Part shown: positions 15,133-24,427 of the stretch, one piece after another | Layout: the number at the start of each line of letters is the position of its first letter | Numbering within the stretch: position 1 is the first letter of the stretch | NCBI GenBank assembly: GCA_947053345.1 | Contig: CAMRSM010000008.1 | Location: 57,205 to 121,204, forward strand | Direction: 5' to 3' | DNA: 64,000 nucleotides | Source: an uncultured Lachnospiraceae bacterium | Lineage (GTDB): Bacteria; Bacillota; Clostridia; Lachnospirales; Lachnospiraceae | The notes under the pieces: generated by a model | The model's database searches: none | What the model was told of the DNA's origin: nothing | Seen by the model: only the letters and a program-made list of their open reading frames with translations | Translations under genes and position numbers: made by a program

Positions 15133-16458
15133 TCAGCTGTTATCTCCCCGCTCCCGGATGATAAATTTCAGCGGTGTACCGGAAAAACCAAACGCTTCCC
15201 GTATCTTATTCTCAATGTATCTAGTGTAGGAATAATGCATCAGCTCTTTGTCATTGACAAACAGTACAAACGCCGGAGGCTTGACGGCAACCTGCGTGAT
15301 GTAATAAAGTTTCAGCCGCCTTCCCTTGTCCGACGGTGGCTGCTGCAGGGCGGTTGCCTCCATTAAAATCTCGTTGAGCACACCGGTCGCCACGCGCAGG
15401 TTCTGGTTCTGGATCACGACCTCAATCATGTCAAACATTTTGGTCATGCGCTGCCCTGTCTTTGCCGAGATGAACATAATCTGGGCGTAAGGGATAAAGG
15501 AAAGTATCTCCTTGATCCGCGCCGTATGTTTGTAAACGGTTTTGTCGTCTTTTTCGATCGCGTCCCATTTATTCACCGCGATGATAATACCTTTGCCCCG
15601 CTCATGCGCGATCCCCGCAATCTTGGCATCCTGCTCGGTCACACCCTCACAGGCATCAATCACGACTACCACCACATCCGCGCGCTCCACCGCTGTCACG
15701 GTACGGATAATGCTGAAACGCTCGATCTCCTCCTTGATCTTGCTCTTCCTCCGCAGTCCCGCCGTGTCGATAAACACATACTCCCTTCCGTCCCAGGTGA
15801 CCGGCGTGTCAATCGCGTCGCGCGTCGTACCCGCGATACTTGAGACAATCACACGGTTTTCCCCGATCAACTTATTGATAATGGAAGATTTTCCGACATT
15901 TGGCTTGCCGACGACCGCCACTTTCGGGCGCGTATCCTCCTCCTGCACGGCATCTGCCGGGTCAAAATGCGCCACGATGGCATCAAGGAGCTCGCCGAGG
16001 CCGAGCATGGAGGATGCCGAAACCGGAATCGGTTCCCCGATGCCGATATTATAAAACTCGTACACATCCGCCATAAACTTCTCAAAGCTGTCCACCTTGT
16101 TGACCGTCAGGACGACCGGTTTGCCGGAACGGCGCAGCATATCCGCCACCTTGCCGTCCGCGTCCGTCAGTCCCTGACGGACATCCGTCACAAATACAAT
16201 GACATCCGCCGTGTCAATGGCGATCTGTGCCTGCTCGCGCATACAAGTCAGCAGCATATCCTTGCTTTCCGGCTCGATACCGCCGGTATCAATCATGGTA
16301 AACTGCTTGTCAAGCCATGTGACCTCCGCGTAAATACGATCCCTCGTCACGCCCGGCGTATCCTCCACAATCGAGATGCGCTCACCCGCTAACGTGTTAA
16401 ACAATGTTGATTTTCCTACATTCGGACGACCGACGATCGCCACTACCGGTTTACTCAT
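15133..16458 (-). CDS. der: Ribosome assembly GTPase Der (EngA)
   Basis: 441 residues with two G domains in tandem. The first has GRPNVGKST (9-17), DTGGIE and NKVD. The second has GKPNVGKSS (about 184-192), DTAGLRRKSK and NKWD. A KH-like C-terminal domain follows (about 350-441). Der acts in 50S assembly. It is located between the DUF512 radical-SAM gene and plsY. Confidence 0.97.
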   Translation of the reverse strand: MSKPVVAIVGRPNVGKSTLFNTLAGERISIVEDTPGVTRDRIYAEVTWLDKQFTMIDTGGIEPESKDMLLTCMREQAQIAIDTADVIVFVTDVRQGLTDADGKVADMLRRSGKPVVLTVNKVDSFEKFMADVYEFYNIGIGEPIPVSASSMLGLGELLDAIVAHFDPADAVQEEDTRPKVAVVGKPNVGKSSIINKLIGENRVIVSSIAGTTRDAIDTPVTWDGREYVFIDTAGLRRKSKIKEEIERFSIIRTVTAVERADVVVVVIDACEGVTEQDAKIAGIAHERGKGIIIAVNKWDAIEKDDKTVYKHTARIKEILSFIPYAQIMFISAKTGQRMTKMFDMIEVVIQNQNLRVATGVLNEILMEATALQQPPSDKGRRLKLYYITQVAVKPPAFVLFVNDKELMHYSYTRYIENKIREAFGFSGTPLKFIIRERGDNS

Positions 16459-16476
16459 ACTCTATAACCATACCTT

Positions 16477-17793
16477 TCATACGATTGCATGTACAAACGA
16501 CATCCCATCCGATTTTACAATATGCACCCGCGTTTGTAAAGTGGTTTCTACCTGGCTGACCGTATAATCATCCAAAAAATCACATTCCTGCCCCCGCAGC
16601 ATGGCCGATGGGATGAGCAGATAATCGCCAAGCGGCTTCCCCTTTAACTGCGCGGTAAGGTCCGTCCCCGTCACAAGCCCTGCCACGGTGATCTCCTCCC
16701 CGAAAAAATGGTTGACAACCGGATACACGTGGACAGTGATGTTGGGATATTTTTTCCGGATATCCTCTACTAACCGGCGAAGAACCGGGGCAATGAGCAC
16801 ACCGGTCGCAAGCGAAAGTTCTTTTTTTTCGTTCCCGCCCGGCAGGTTATTAAGCGCTTGTGCCACCTCATCCATCAAAAGCCTTACCATACCGACACCG
16901 TTTTCCAACTGCCCGTAACCTTCATAATAATCCGCATTTGGAATGGGTATCCCAGCCGTGAGAAACCACTCGTCACTCGCATGGACAAACCGTGTCCCAT
17001 GCTCTTTTAAAAGTTTCTCCTGCCAGGAAAACAGTTGTGTGAGCACTGCTGCCGCGTCTTCCTTCCCAAAGCTTTCCAGCGGGAAGAGCCCTTCGCGGTA
17101 TTTTGTTTTCCCGACCGGGACAACCGAAACGCTTTCCATAAACGGCAAAAAACCCGCAAGTTGTCCGATGCTGTAATCCAGCTGTGCGCCGTCATTGATC
17201 CCCTTGCACAAAACGATCTGCGCGTTCATCGTGATGCCCGCCTCATAAAATTTCACAAGCTTGTCCAGCGCCTCCCCGGCAAAACGGTTGTTCAGCATTT
17301 TACAGCGCAATTCCCGATCCATCGTGTGGATGGAAATATTGATGGGCGAAAGCTTGTAAAAGCAGATGCGCTCCACATCTGCATCACTCATATTGGTCAA
17401 CGTAATATAATTACCCTGCAAAAAGGATAATCTTGCATCATCGTCCTTAAAATATAATGTTTCGCGCATTCCCGGCGGCATCTGGTCGATAAAGCAGAAA
17501 ATGCATTTGTTCCGGCAGGAGCGGTATTTGTCCATCAGGCTCTCCTCAAAGGTGATGCCGAGATCCTCCTCATACTCCTTTTCAATCTCAAGCTCCCATT
17601 CCTCACCGGAAGCCTTGCGCACGAGCAGGGTCAGAAATTCGTCATTGACCAGATAATGATAGTCAAATATATCCGCAATCTTTTTGCCGTTGATCCGCAA
17701 AAGCTCGTCCCCCGGCACAAGCGAAAGTTCCGAAGCGATGCTGCCTGCTGCCACGGACCGGATGATATGGTGGTTGTCATATTCTTGTGCCAT
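16477..17793 (-). CDS. DUF512 radical-SAM protein with PDZ-like domain
   Basis: 438 residues. A PDZ-like domain (about 8-75; SELSLVPGDELLRING) is followed by a radical-SAM-like cysteine cluster CRNKCIFC (CxxxCxxC, about 94-101) and the DUF512 C-terminal region with conserved VPVGKTKYREGL and the segment around GYGQLENGVGM. Clostridial members sit beside der, as here. The reaction is unknown. I set the start at 17793 with AGGAG upstream; a longer frame exists but would overlap aroA. Confidence 0.92.
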   Translation of the reverse strand: MAQEYDNHHIIRSVAAGSIASELSLVPGDELLRINGKKIADIFDYHYLVNDEFLTLLVRKASGEEWELEIEKEYEEDLGITFEESLMDKYRSCRNKCIFCFIDQMPPGMRETLYFKDDDARLSFLQGNYITLTNMSDADVERICFYKLSPINISIHTMDRELRCKMLNNRFAGEALDKLVKFYEAGITMNAQIVLCKGINDGAQLDYSIGQLAGFLPFMESVSVVPVGKTKYREGLFPLESFGKEDAAAVLTQLFSWQEKLLKEHGTRFVHASDEWFLTAGIPIPNADYYEGYGQLENGVGMVRLLMDEVAQALNNLPGGNEKKELSLATGVLIAPVLRRLVEDIRKKYPNITVHVYPVVNHFFGEEITVAGLVTGTDLTAQLKGKPLGDYLLIPSAMLRGQECDFLDDYTVSQVETTLQTRVHIVKSDGMSFVHAIV

Positions 17794-17876
17794 AATATGT
17801 TTGCTCCTATTAAAACGATTTAAAGTCCTTTTCCATCCGCTTATTTTCTCCGGAATCTGCGGAAAAATTCGCTGCA

Positions 17877-19196
17877 CTACCGTTTCATTTCCCTGCACAC
17901 GGAACCGAAAACATCAAAATAATCCTCGAAAGTTTTCCGGCAGCAATCCGGGTTGTCGATCACGACATCCGGAACGCGCAGGCCGACCAGCGAAAAGCTC
18001 ATTGCCACGCGGTGGTCGTCATAGGTATGAACAGTACCGCCGTGGATACAAGAGCGGGCCGGGTCGATGCGCACCCCGTCCGCGAGCTCTTCGCAAAAGA
18101 CTCCCAGCCGCTTTAGTTCCGTGCAGATTGCCGCAATCCGGTCACATTCCTGCCCGCGGATATGCCTGATGCCCGTGATCACGGTCGGGGTATCCGCGAA
18201 AGGCGCAAGTGCTGCCAGTGTCAGCGCTTGGTCGGAAAACGCGTGCATATCGGCTTCCACACCCCGCAGCCGCCCGCCCACAGGTCCGGCCAGGATAATG
18301 CCTTCCCCTGTCTCCTTAACCGTTCCGCCCATGCGTTCTAGCACTTGCAAAAAGGCGATATCCCCCTGCACAGTGTCCATTTTAACCCCAGCTACCCGGA
18401 TTCGGATACCAAGCAGCATCGCCATTGCATAAAAATAACAGGCGGCAGAAACGTCCGGCTCAACCGCATAGTTCCGCCCCTGATAGGACTGCCCGCCCGG
18501 AACAAAATAAGAGATTTCCCCGTTCTCTTTGCTGCATAACGCCCTGACACCAAATTCCCTCATCATCCGCGAGGTCATGTCAATGTATGCCATTCCATGA
18601 CTGCCCTTCACATGGATTGTAAAATCCGCACCTCCGCGGCAGCAAGAAATCAACAAGGCACTTAAAAATTGGCTGCTGTCATCAATATTGACCGAAATCT
18701 CCCGCTTTTTTATCCCTGCGGATTTCACGGTAAACGGAAAATGTCCCTCCTGCCCCCCGCAGATAATTTCTGCGCCAAGTTCCCGCAGACCGGAAAGCAA
18801 CGGTGCCATCGGGCGTTTTTTCATCTGCTCGGAAGCATCAAGGAAATATTCCCCCTCCGATAAACCAAGCAGTGCCGTCAGGAAACGAGCCGCCGTCCCA
18901 GCACTCCCGACATAGATTTTTGCCTTCTGTTTCGGAATTTTTTCCGCGTCCCCGACGACTGTCACGGTTCCAGCACCCTCATCCGCAAAAACCTCAAAAC
19001 CCAACGCCTGCACGCACTGCATAAAATACCTGGAATCATCGGAGAACAGCACACCGGTCAGAACGCTTTTGCCCCGCGCAAGTACCGCCAGCAAAAGGGC
19101 GCGGTTTGTGATACTCTTTGAACCCGGAACCGAAACGGTAATGTCCTTGTTTTTTATGTTGTTAAGGTCGATCATCTCGACTGCGTATTGTTCCAT
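17877..19196 (-). CDS. aroA: 3-phosphoshikimate 1-carboxyvinyltransferase (EPSP synthase)
   Basis: 439 residues. Sixth step of the shikimate pathway: shikimate 3-phosphate plus phosphoenolpyruvate to EPSP. Family signatures are PGSKSITNRALLLA near the N-terminus, GSAGTAARFLTAL (about 90), the substrate loop IDDSSQFLSALL, EPDVSAACYF, and the C-terminal DHRVAMSF. ATG at 19196 chosen because GGGG lies 6 bp upstream; the ATG at 19208 lacks a site. It is downstream of pgeF in an otherwise unrelated operon. Confidence 0.96.
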   Translation of the reverse strand: MEQYAVEMIDLNNIKNKDITVSVPGSKSITNRALLLAVLARGKSVLTGVLFSDDSRYFMQCVQALGFEVFADEGAGTVTVVGDAEKIPKQKAKIYVGSAGTAARFLTALLGLSEGEYFLDASEQMKKRPMAPLLSGLRELGAEIICGGQEGHFPFTVKSAGIKKREISVNIDDSSQFLSALLISCCRGGADFTIHVKGSHGMAYIDMTSRMMREFGVRALCSKENGEISYFVPGGQSYQGRNYAVEPDVSAACYFYAMAMLLGIRIRVAGVKMDTVQGDIAFLQVLERMGGTVKETGEGIILAGPVGGRLRGVEADMHAFSDQALTLAALAPFADTPTVITGIRHIRGQECDRIAAICTELKRLGVFCEELADGVRIDPARSCIHGGTVHTYDDHRVAMSFSLVGLRVPDVVIDNPDCCRKTFEDYFDVFGSVCREMKR

Positions 19197-19274
19197 AAGA
19201 ATCCCCATGTGTGATAATTATTTTTTCTATCCGAAATAACCGCGTTCCAGCCCGCTTTTTCCGTCATGCCCGGT

Positions 19275-20195
19275 TCATCCATTCTCTTTTTGTTCTTCCG
19301 CCAGCATGATAAACCCTGCCATACTGCCGCGCCTGCCGCCGCTTGCACGGTGCGAAAAAAACAAATCCTGACGGCACATCGTACAAAGTCCAGAAACTGC
19401 AATATGTTCCTTCCTTATCCCAGCACGAAGGAGCATCCGTTTGTTTGCCTCCCACAAATTTAACATATACTTATCCTGCCCCGGTGTATCAATGTCCTGC
19501 GGTCTCCTTTTCCGGGACAGGATGTAATTGCCGGTTCCGCCCGCAGCGGATATTTCCGGCGAATCTGCACGGATTTCCCCAAAACACTGAAAGAATTCCC
19601 CGGCAACCTCCGCTCCAACCTCGTAACATTCCGGCCCGATCGAAGGACCGATAGCGACGAGCAGGTCGGACGGTTCACTTCCAAATTCCTCCTGCATCCT
19701 CTCCACGGTTTTTGCGGCGATCCCGCCCACGCATCCGCGCCATCCGGCGTGTGCTGCGCCCGCCGCATGCTTTACCGGGTCATAAAAGAACAGCGGGACA
19801 CAGTCCGCACCGAATACCAGCAGTACCGTGCCGCGCTCATTTGTGATGTGTGCGTCCACTTCGCAGTAATCACGCTGCGAAAATATCCCCTTGCCGCAAT
19901 CCTTCCGGTATGCCTTCCGGACATTCGTCTTGTGCACTTGATCTGTAAAGACCAGCTGTTCGGGCGAAAATCCCATACTCCTGCAAATGCGGCGGTAATT
20001 CTCAAACACCCGTTCTTCCTCATCCCCCCGATGAAACCCAAGGTTCATGGAAGCAAAACAGCCCCTGCTCACCCCGCCAAGGCGCGTGGAAAATCCACAG
20101 ACAATTTCAGGGTGCGCCTCAAACAACGGAAACGCCACATAGGGGGTCGTATCCACATTTTTTAGGACTGCGTTCTCATTTATCATCCGGTCCAA
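19275..20195 (-). CDS. pgeF: Peptidoglycan editing factor PgeF / multicopper-oxidase-like nucleoside phosphorylase
   Basis: 306 residues. YfiH/DUF152 (laccase-domain) family. The metal-binding residues are in GFSTRLGGVS, DCVPLFFYD, HAGWRGCVGGIA and the C-terminal TMCRQDLFFSHRA. Members phosphorolyse adenosine and inosine, and in E. coli remove wrongly incorporated L-Ser from peptidoglycan precursors. The start appears to be a TTG at 20195, about 9 bp after GGAGG; the next ATG (20186) is too far. The ribosome binding site directly abuts the last unit of repeat array A. Confidence 0.9.
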   Translation of the reverse strand: MDRMINENAVLKNVDTTPYVAFPLFEAHPEIVCGFSTRLGGVSRGCFASMNLGFHRGDEEERVFENYRRICRSMGFSPEQLVFTDQVHKTNVRKAYRKDCGKGIFSQRDYCEVDAHITNERGTVLLVFGADCVPLFFYDPVKHAAGAAHAGWRGCVGGIAAKTVERMQEEFGSEPSDLLVAIGPSIGPECYEVGAEVAGEFFQCFGEIRADSPEISAAGGTGNYILSRKRRPQDIDTPGQDKYMLNLWEANKRMLLRAGIRKEHIAVSGLCTMCRQDLFFSHRASGGRRGSMAGFIMLAEEQKENG

Positions 20196-20215
20196 CCTGT
20201 TTTTCCTCCTATTTT

Positions 20216-20440
20216 AAGTTCCGCATATCCCCTCCCCACACCCTCTTTCCGGCAGTGGGATTTCCTTCCTCCCGGCTCCAGGAAATCCCACTGGGGCGTT
20301 GTCCAGGGATATGCTGTTTTAAGTTCCGCATATCCCCTCCCCACACCCTCTTTCCGGCAGCGGGATTTCCTTCCTCCCGGCTCCAGGAAATCCCACCGAG
20401 CCGGTGATCAGCGGACATGCTGTTTTAAGTTCCGCATATC
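20216..20440 (-). repeat. Leader-cassette repeat, array A (two full copies plus a partial)
   Basis: Two ~105-bp units start (plus-strand AAGTTCCGC) at 20216 and 20321, with a third partial copy at 20427-20440. On the minus strand the outer stem is GCATATCCC/GGGATATGC, the middle stem ACGCCC/GGGTGT and the inner stem AGTGGGATTTCC/GGAAATCCCACT (12 bp, perfect). In the second copy the outer stem becomes GCATGTCC/GGATATGC, paired only through a minus-strand G-U. The array lies between yraN and pgeF in the same operon and ends CGGAACTTAAAATAGGAGG at pgeF. Confidence 0.85.
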
Positions 20441-20456
20441 AAAGGACAATACCCTC

Positions 20457-20837
20457 TTACGCCACACCGAATGCATTTTTTATCAGGCGGATTTTTTTGC
20501 CGGTTATTGCCACTACATCAAAGCGGCAGGGCATTGTCTCCGGGTAACCGTTTGTCAGCATATAATAGCGCGCCGTCTGTATGATGGTGCGTTGTTTCGC
20601 GGGGGTGACTGCTTCTTCCGGATAGCCGGAACCGCAGTTTTTCCGGTATTTTACCTCAATAAAAACAAGATATCCGTCCTCCTGTGCCACAAGGTCAATC
20701 TCCCCTGTGCGCGTGTAAAAATTCCGTGTCAATATCCGGTAGCCAATTTCGGAAAGATATTGCGCTGCCACAGCTTCCTTTTCATTTCCGAGCGTTCGTT
20801 TGTTTCCGTTTCCCTTATTGATCTTTACCACCCACAT
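20457..20837 (-). CDS. yraN: YraN family endonuclease-fold protein (UPF0102)
   Basis: 126 residues. The Holliday-junction-resolvase-like nuclease core is visible: LGNEKEAVAAQYL, then TRTGEIDLVAQEDGYLVFIEVKYR with the Asp and Glu-x-Lys of a PD-(D/E)xK site. The biological role is not settled. Start at the ATG at 20837 by homology length; the ribosome site is weak. It follows the FlhB-like gene, as in many Clostridia. Confidence 0.9.
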   Translation of the reverse strand: MWVVKINKGNGNKRTLGNEKEAVAAQYLSEIGYRILTRNFYTRTGEIDLVAQEDGYLVFIEVKYRKNCGSGYPEEAVTPAKQRTIIQTARYYMLTNGYPETMPCRFDVVAITGKKIRLIKNAFGVA

Positions 20838-20946
20838 TTCCTTTTCTGAAACTTTGTATTGCGTTGGAAGCAGCAAAATCCTGCATCCTCCGGATTACTT
20901 TCATCCAAAAAACGGTCATGCCGCATCCGTGACAATACCAAAACCC

Positions 20947-21297
20947 TCAGCCCTTCTTTGCCTCTTTCATGACCCGCCCCTTAATGTTGTCCAGACGATC
21001 CACGAACATGAGAACCTCCGCCACGACTTCATAAAGCTCCGGCGGGATAAAGTCCCCGATTTCCAATTTTGACAGCGTATTTGCAAGGCGCTCGTCTTTG
21101 TGGACCGGAACATTGCTTTCCTTTGCCGTCTCGATGATCTTATCCGCCAAGACCCCCCTGCCGCTCGCAATGATTTTTGGTGCTTGGTCTTCCGGGTCGT
21201 AGCCGAGCGCGACCGCCGTCTTTTTCTTTTCCTCCGGCATCTGCGCGGTTACCACGGCATTCCTGCGTTCACGCCCATATGAATCCTTTGATGGCAT
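20947..21297 (-). CDS. Stand-alone FlhB C-terminal-domain-like protein
   Basis: 116 residues matching the cytoplasmic domain of FlhB/YscU: KKTAVALGYDPEDQAPKIIASGRGVLADKIIETAKESNVPV, then L(A)NTLSKLEIGDFIPPELYEVVAEVL. It lacks the four membrane helices and the self-cleaving NPTH tetrapeptide (the spot reads GYDPEDQAP). Orphan FlhB-like genes beside rnhB are known in non-flagellate Firmicutes; their function is unknown. GGGAGGG precedes the ATG, and a remnant of the leader-cassette repeat sits just before that. Confidence 0.85.
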   Translation of the reverse strand: MPSKDSYGRERRNAVVTAQMPEEKKKTAVALGYDPEDQAPKIIASGRGVLADKIIETAKESNVPVHKDERLANTLSKLEIGDFIPPELYEVVAEVLMFVDRLDNIKGRVMKEAKKG

Positions 21298-21309
21298 ATT
21301 TCCCTCCCT

Positions 21310-21333
21310 ATTTTAAATTCCGCATGTTCCCCT
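21310..21333 (-). repeat. 3' remnant of the leader cassette before the FlhB-like gene
   Basis: On the minus strand GGGGAACATGCGGAATTTAA runs into AATAGGGAGGG and the ATG of the FlhB-like gene. It matches the 3' end and ribosome-site junction of arrays A and D. The rest of the unit is missing, because rnhB ends right there. Confidence 0.6.
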
Positions 21334-22164
21334 TCAATAACCGAAATTGTGCAAAAAGCTCCGGCGGTGGATCGGCGACGGTCCAAGCTCCTTTAGCGCC
21401 TTGATATGTTCTTCGGAACCATACCCTTTGTTTGCGGCAAAACCGTAGCCCGGATATACCTTATCATATTCCACCATCATACGGTCACGGGACACCTTTG
21501 CCAGAATGCTTGCCGCAGCGATTGAAATACTTTTTGTATCGCCTTTTATAATCGGCACCTGCGGGATCCGCACATCCGGGATCGTGACCGCGTCGTTCAG
21601 GAGAATATCCGGGATGACCGATAACTTTCCGATTGCCTCCCGCATCGCCTCATAATTCGCCTGCAGGATATTGATCTCGTCAATGCGGGCGGGTGAGGCA
21701 ACCCCGATACCGTACGAGATTGCCTGTGCGGTGATCTGCTCGTAAAGTTCCTCGCGCTTTTTTTCTGTAAGCTGCTTGGAATCATTGATATATAAAATAT
21801 CACAGTCTTTCGGCAGGATGACCGCGCAGGTTACAACCGGCCCTGCGAGCGGACCCCTGCCAACCTCGTCAATCCCCGCGATATAATCATAGTCCGCGTA
21901 GCGCCGTTCATATTCCTTCATCTTAAAGATGCGTTTCCGCTCCGTTTCTAGCTTTTCGAGCATGCCGCGGTATTTTCCCACCAATCTTTTTGCCCCCGGA
22001 CGGACATCCTGTTCAAAGGCTTTCAAATAATCTTCCAGTTTATCCCCCGCATTCTTTAAGACATTCTCCATTTGTACAAGCGTCAGCTTACCGCTTAACA
22101 TACGCCCTTGGATATCTTCAAAACGCTCACTGATCCTTGCGGTGAGATTCTTTTTTGAATCCAT
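21334..22164 (-). CDS. rnhB: Ribonuclease HII with N-terminal extension
   Basis: 276 residues. Removes RNA from RNA/DNA hybrids, including single ribonucleotides. The catalytic DEDD set starts with Asp and Glu in GIDEVGRGPLAGP (about 90-102); further Asp lie in INDSKQLTEKKREEL and in the VSRDRMM region. About 75 helical residues precede the catalytic domain, an extension also seen in several Firmicutes enzymes. It is downstream of rbgA. Confidence 0.96.
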   Translation of the reverse strand: MDSKKNLTARISERFEDIQGRMLSGKLTLVQMENVLKNAGDKLEDYLKAFEQDVRPGAKRLVGKYRGMLEKLETERKRIFKMKEYERRYADYDYIAGIDEVGRGPLAGPVVTCAVILPKDCDILYINDSKQLTEKKREELYEQITAQAISYGIGVASPARIDEINILQANYEAMREAIGKLSVIPDILLNDAVTIPDVRIPQVPIIKGDTKSISIAAASILAKVSRDRMMVEYDKVYPGYGFAANKGYGSEEHIKALKELGPSPIHRRSFLHNFGY

Positions 22165-22346
22165 ATTTCCCCCTTATTCCTCCGCGCACGCGGCGCTTGG
22201 GCCTAGGTTGAAAAACACCCGGCCTCCATTATTTCCAGTCCGTATCCCCGGCAAACCTGTCAGGCTTTTTTGATATGTCCCGGGAGCTTTCTAACTTCCG
22301 CGGCAAATCACAAATCAACCGCGTGCGCCAGCCTTCTTCCTCGCAC

Positions 22347-23189
22347 CTAAGGTTCCTCCAGCGAAAAATTCCCGATGCGTCCGTTCCGGAAATCATCCAG
22401 CACGAACCCCGCCGCCTTTTCCAAGTCAAGGATGCCGCCCTTTTGCAGGCAGGCGCGCTTTTTTGCAATACGCGCAAGCACCTGGTTGCCGTCGGCGCAC
22501 TCCTCAACGCCGTATTTTTGCGCCAGTGCACCCGGATAATTCCCCGTCAGGAAATTGCAAAGTTCATATGCAAGCTCCGTTGCCACAAGGATTTCATCGT
22601 TGATTGACCCGATGAGTGCAATGCGCAGCCCCATCGCCTGATTATCAAACTTTGGCCAGAGTATGCCCGGCGTATCAAGCAGCTCGACATTTTTATTCAG
22701 CCTTATCCACTGCTTTCCTTTTGTCACCCCCGGCTTGTTGCCGGTCTTTGTAATCGCTTTTTTCGCGAACGCATTGATGAAAGTCGACTTTCCGACGTTT
22801 GGGATGCCGACGATCATCGCACGGACAGGGCGGTTCATGATACCCCGTCTTTTGTCACGCGCAAGTTTTTCCTCACAGGCATTCATGATCACATCGTTTA
22901 CATTCTTAATACCCAGGCCGGTCTTCGCGTTCACCGCCACGGTCAGATAACCCTGCGCCTCATAGTAAGCCCGCCATGCATCGGTCTTTTTGGGATCCGC
23001 GAGATCCGCCTTATTTAGGAGGAGCACCCTCGCTTTTGTGCTTGCCATCGTCTGGATATCAGGGTTTTTGCTGCTTAGCGGGATGCGCGCATCCACCAGC
23101 TCCACCACGACATCTATCAGTTTCAAATCCTCCTGCATCTGACGCTTTGCTTTCGTCATATGACCCGGATACCATTGGTACTGCATCAT
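22347..23189 (-). CDS. rbgA: Ribosome biogenesis GTPase RbgA (YlqF)
   Basis: 280 residues. Circularly permuted GTPase for late 50S assembly. G4 (NKADL, about 58) precedes the P-loop GIPNVGKSTF (about 125) and G3 DTPGILWP. The catalytic-type His lies in YPGHMTKAKRQM near the N-terminus. Two ATG codons in a row (23189, 23186) follow GGGAGG. It is located between lepB and rnhB. Confidence 0.96.
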   Translation of the reverse strand: MMQYQWYPGHMTKAKRQMQEDLKLIDVVVELVDARIPLSSKNPDIQTMASTKARVLLLNKADLADPKKTDAWRAYYEAQGYLTVAVNAKTGLGIKNVNDVIMNACEEKLARDKRRGIMNRPVRAMIVGIPNVGKSTFINAFAKKAITKTGNKPGVTKGKQWIRLNKNVELLDTPGILWPKFDNQAMGLRIALIGSINDEILVATELAYELCNFLTGNYPGALAQKYGVEECADGNQVLARIAKKRACLQKGGILDLEKAAGFVLDDFRNGRIGNFSLEEP

Positions 23190-23226
23190 AACCTCCCATC
23201 GCTGCCTGTGCGGCAGCCATATCATC

Positions 23227-23835
23227 TCACGGTTTTTCCTCCGCGTCTTCCTTGTAGCGGTTCATCGTTCCGATAAACCCAAACTCATTTAACCTCAGCC
23301 AGGCTTTCCCTACGATCTCCTCCCTGACGATCGTGCCGATATTGGCAAAACGGCTGTCCTCGCTGTTGTTGCGGTTATCCCCGAGGACAAAATACTCCTC
23401 CTCCTCTAGGGTAAAGCGGTCTTTCGCAAGCCCCGGAATCAACATTTTCTCGCAGTTGATCTTCTCCGGCATCAATTCGCCGTTGATGTAAACCGCACCG
23501 TCCATAATCTGGACGGTTTCCCCCGGAAGCCCCACAACGCGCTTTATGTCATAATAATCATGCTCATTCCCGCTCTGCTTAAAGACGACAACATCGCCCC
23601 GTTTCGGCGGCCGCAAAAGGTAAGCAAATTTATTTACAATAATGACATCGCCATCCGAGAGGGTGACCTCCATCGAGTCCCCCAACATGGACGTTTTCTC
23701 CAAAACAATATTTATGATAAAGTAGGCGAGGAAAATCACCGCGGCAATCTGAAAAATCCAGATCAAAAGCTTTGCCGCCGCGCTCCTGCGGCGTTTCCGC
23801 CGCCGCCCCCTCTGATATTCAATCTCAAATTCCAT
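23227..23835 (-). CDS. lepB: Signal peptidase I
   Basis: 202 residues. One N-terminal membrane anchor (about 23-45) after a very basic stretch (RRRKRRR). The Ser/Lys dyad is in MLGDSMEVT (Ser about 54) and YYDIKRVVG (Lys about 98), and GDNRNNSEDSR is the family box E. It removes signal peptides of exported proteins at the outer membrane face. It has its own promoter (23877-23904). Confidence 0.96.
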   Translation of the reverse strand: MEFEIEYQRGRRRKRRRSAAAKLLIWIFQIAAVIFLAYFIINIVLEKTSMLGDSMEVTLSDGDVIIVNKFAYLLRPPKRGDVVVFKQSGNEHDYYDIKRVVGLPGETVQIMDGAVYINGELMPEKINCEKMLIPGLAKDRFTLEEEEYFVLGDNRNNSEDSRFANIGTIVREEIVGKAWLRLNEFGFIGTMNRYKEDAEEKP

Positions 23836-23876
23836 ACGTATGACCGTGCCCTTTCTGGCAAAAACCCCTATTTCCT

Positions 23877-23904
23877 ATTATACCGATTTCCGTCAACATT
23901 TCAA
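23877..23904 (-). promoter_or_regulatory. lepB promoter
   Basis: Minus strand -35 TTGAAA (23899-23904) and perfect -10 TATAAT (23877-23882), 16-bp spacer. With the terminator at 24004-24047 it separates lepB and the genes after it from rplS. Confidence 0.7.
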
Positions 23905-24003
23905 ATACTTTTTTCCGGAATTTCCCGCAAACATCGTTGGAAGCGCACCGCAGGAAGCAGATTTTGTGCCGCCGCGCGGACAAAAGCATCCGGCGGTGCC
24001 CCT

Positions 24004-24047
24004 GCGAAAAGCGGGATGACAGTGTCTCCTGCCATCCCGCTTTTCGC
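24004..24047 (-). terminator. Terminator after rplS
   Basis: GCGAAAAGCGGGATGACAG pairs with CTGCCATCCCGCTTTTCGC along 19 positions with one mismatch, in the rplS-lepB gap. Confidence 0.85.
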
Positions 24048-24076
24048 GAAACTTATTTGAACTAATTTCACATCAA

Positions 24077-24424
24077 TTACTTTACAAGTTCCTTTACCTT
24101 CGCAGCTTTTCCGGTTCTCTTGCGCAGGTATGTCAGCTTCGCACGGCGAACCTTACCACGCCTTACAACTTCGATCTTTTCCACGATCGGGGAGTGCAGC
24201 GGCCAGGTCTTCTCAACGCCGACACCGTTCGAGGATTTACGCACGGTGAAAGTCTCCCTCGCGCCGCCGTTCTGCCTCTTAAATACTACGCCCTCAAAAA
24301 CCTGTGTCCTCTCGCGGTTACCCTCTTTTACCTTTGCGTAAACCTTCACGGTATCACCAACGTGGAATTCGGCAACCTCCTGCTTTAACTGAGCAGCTTC
24401 GATGTTCTTAATAATGTCGTTCAT
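24077..24424 (-). CDS. rplS: 50S ribosomal protein L19
   Basis: 115 residues, full length. L19 sits at the 30S-50S interface. Family motifs: [37 protein letters not shown] and [13 protein letters not shown]. It has its own promoter and probably an L19 leader, so it can be controlled apart from trmD upstream. Confidence 0.97.
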   Translation of the reverse strand: MNDIIKNIEAAQLKQEVAEFHVGDTVKVYAKVKEGNRERTQVFEGVVFKRQNGGARETFTVRKSSNGVGVEKTWPLHSPIVEKIEVVRRGKVRRAKLTYLRKRTGKAAKVKELVK

Positions 24425-24427
24425 TTA

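Noticed and set aside
20209-20418. Reading frame with internal peptide repeats
   Set aside because: The repetition comes from the ~105-bp DNA repeat (array A); no start signal and no folding pattern.
22229-22531. Possible frameshifted extension of RbgA
   Set aside because: RbgA ends at its normal family length at 22347; the other frame lacks similarity and starts inside rbgA.
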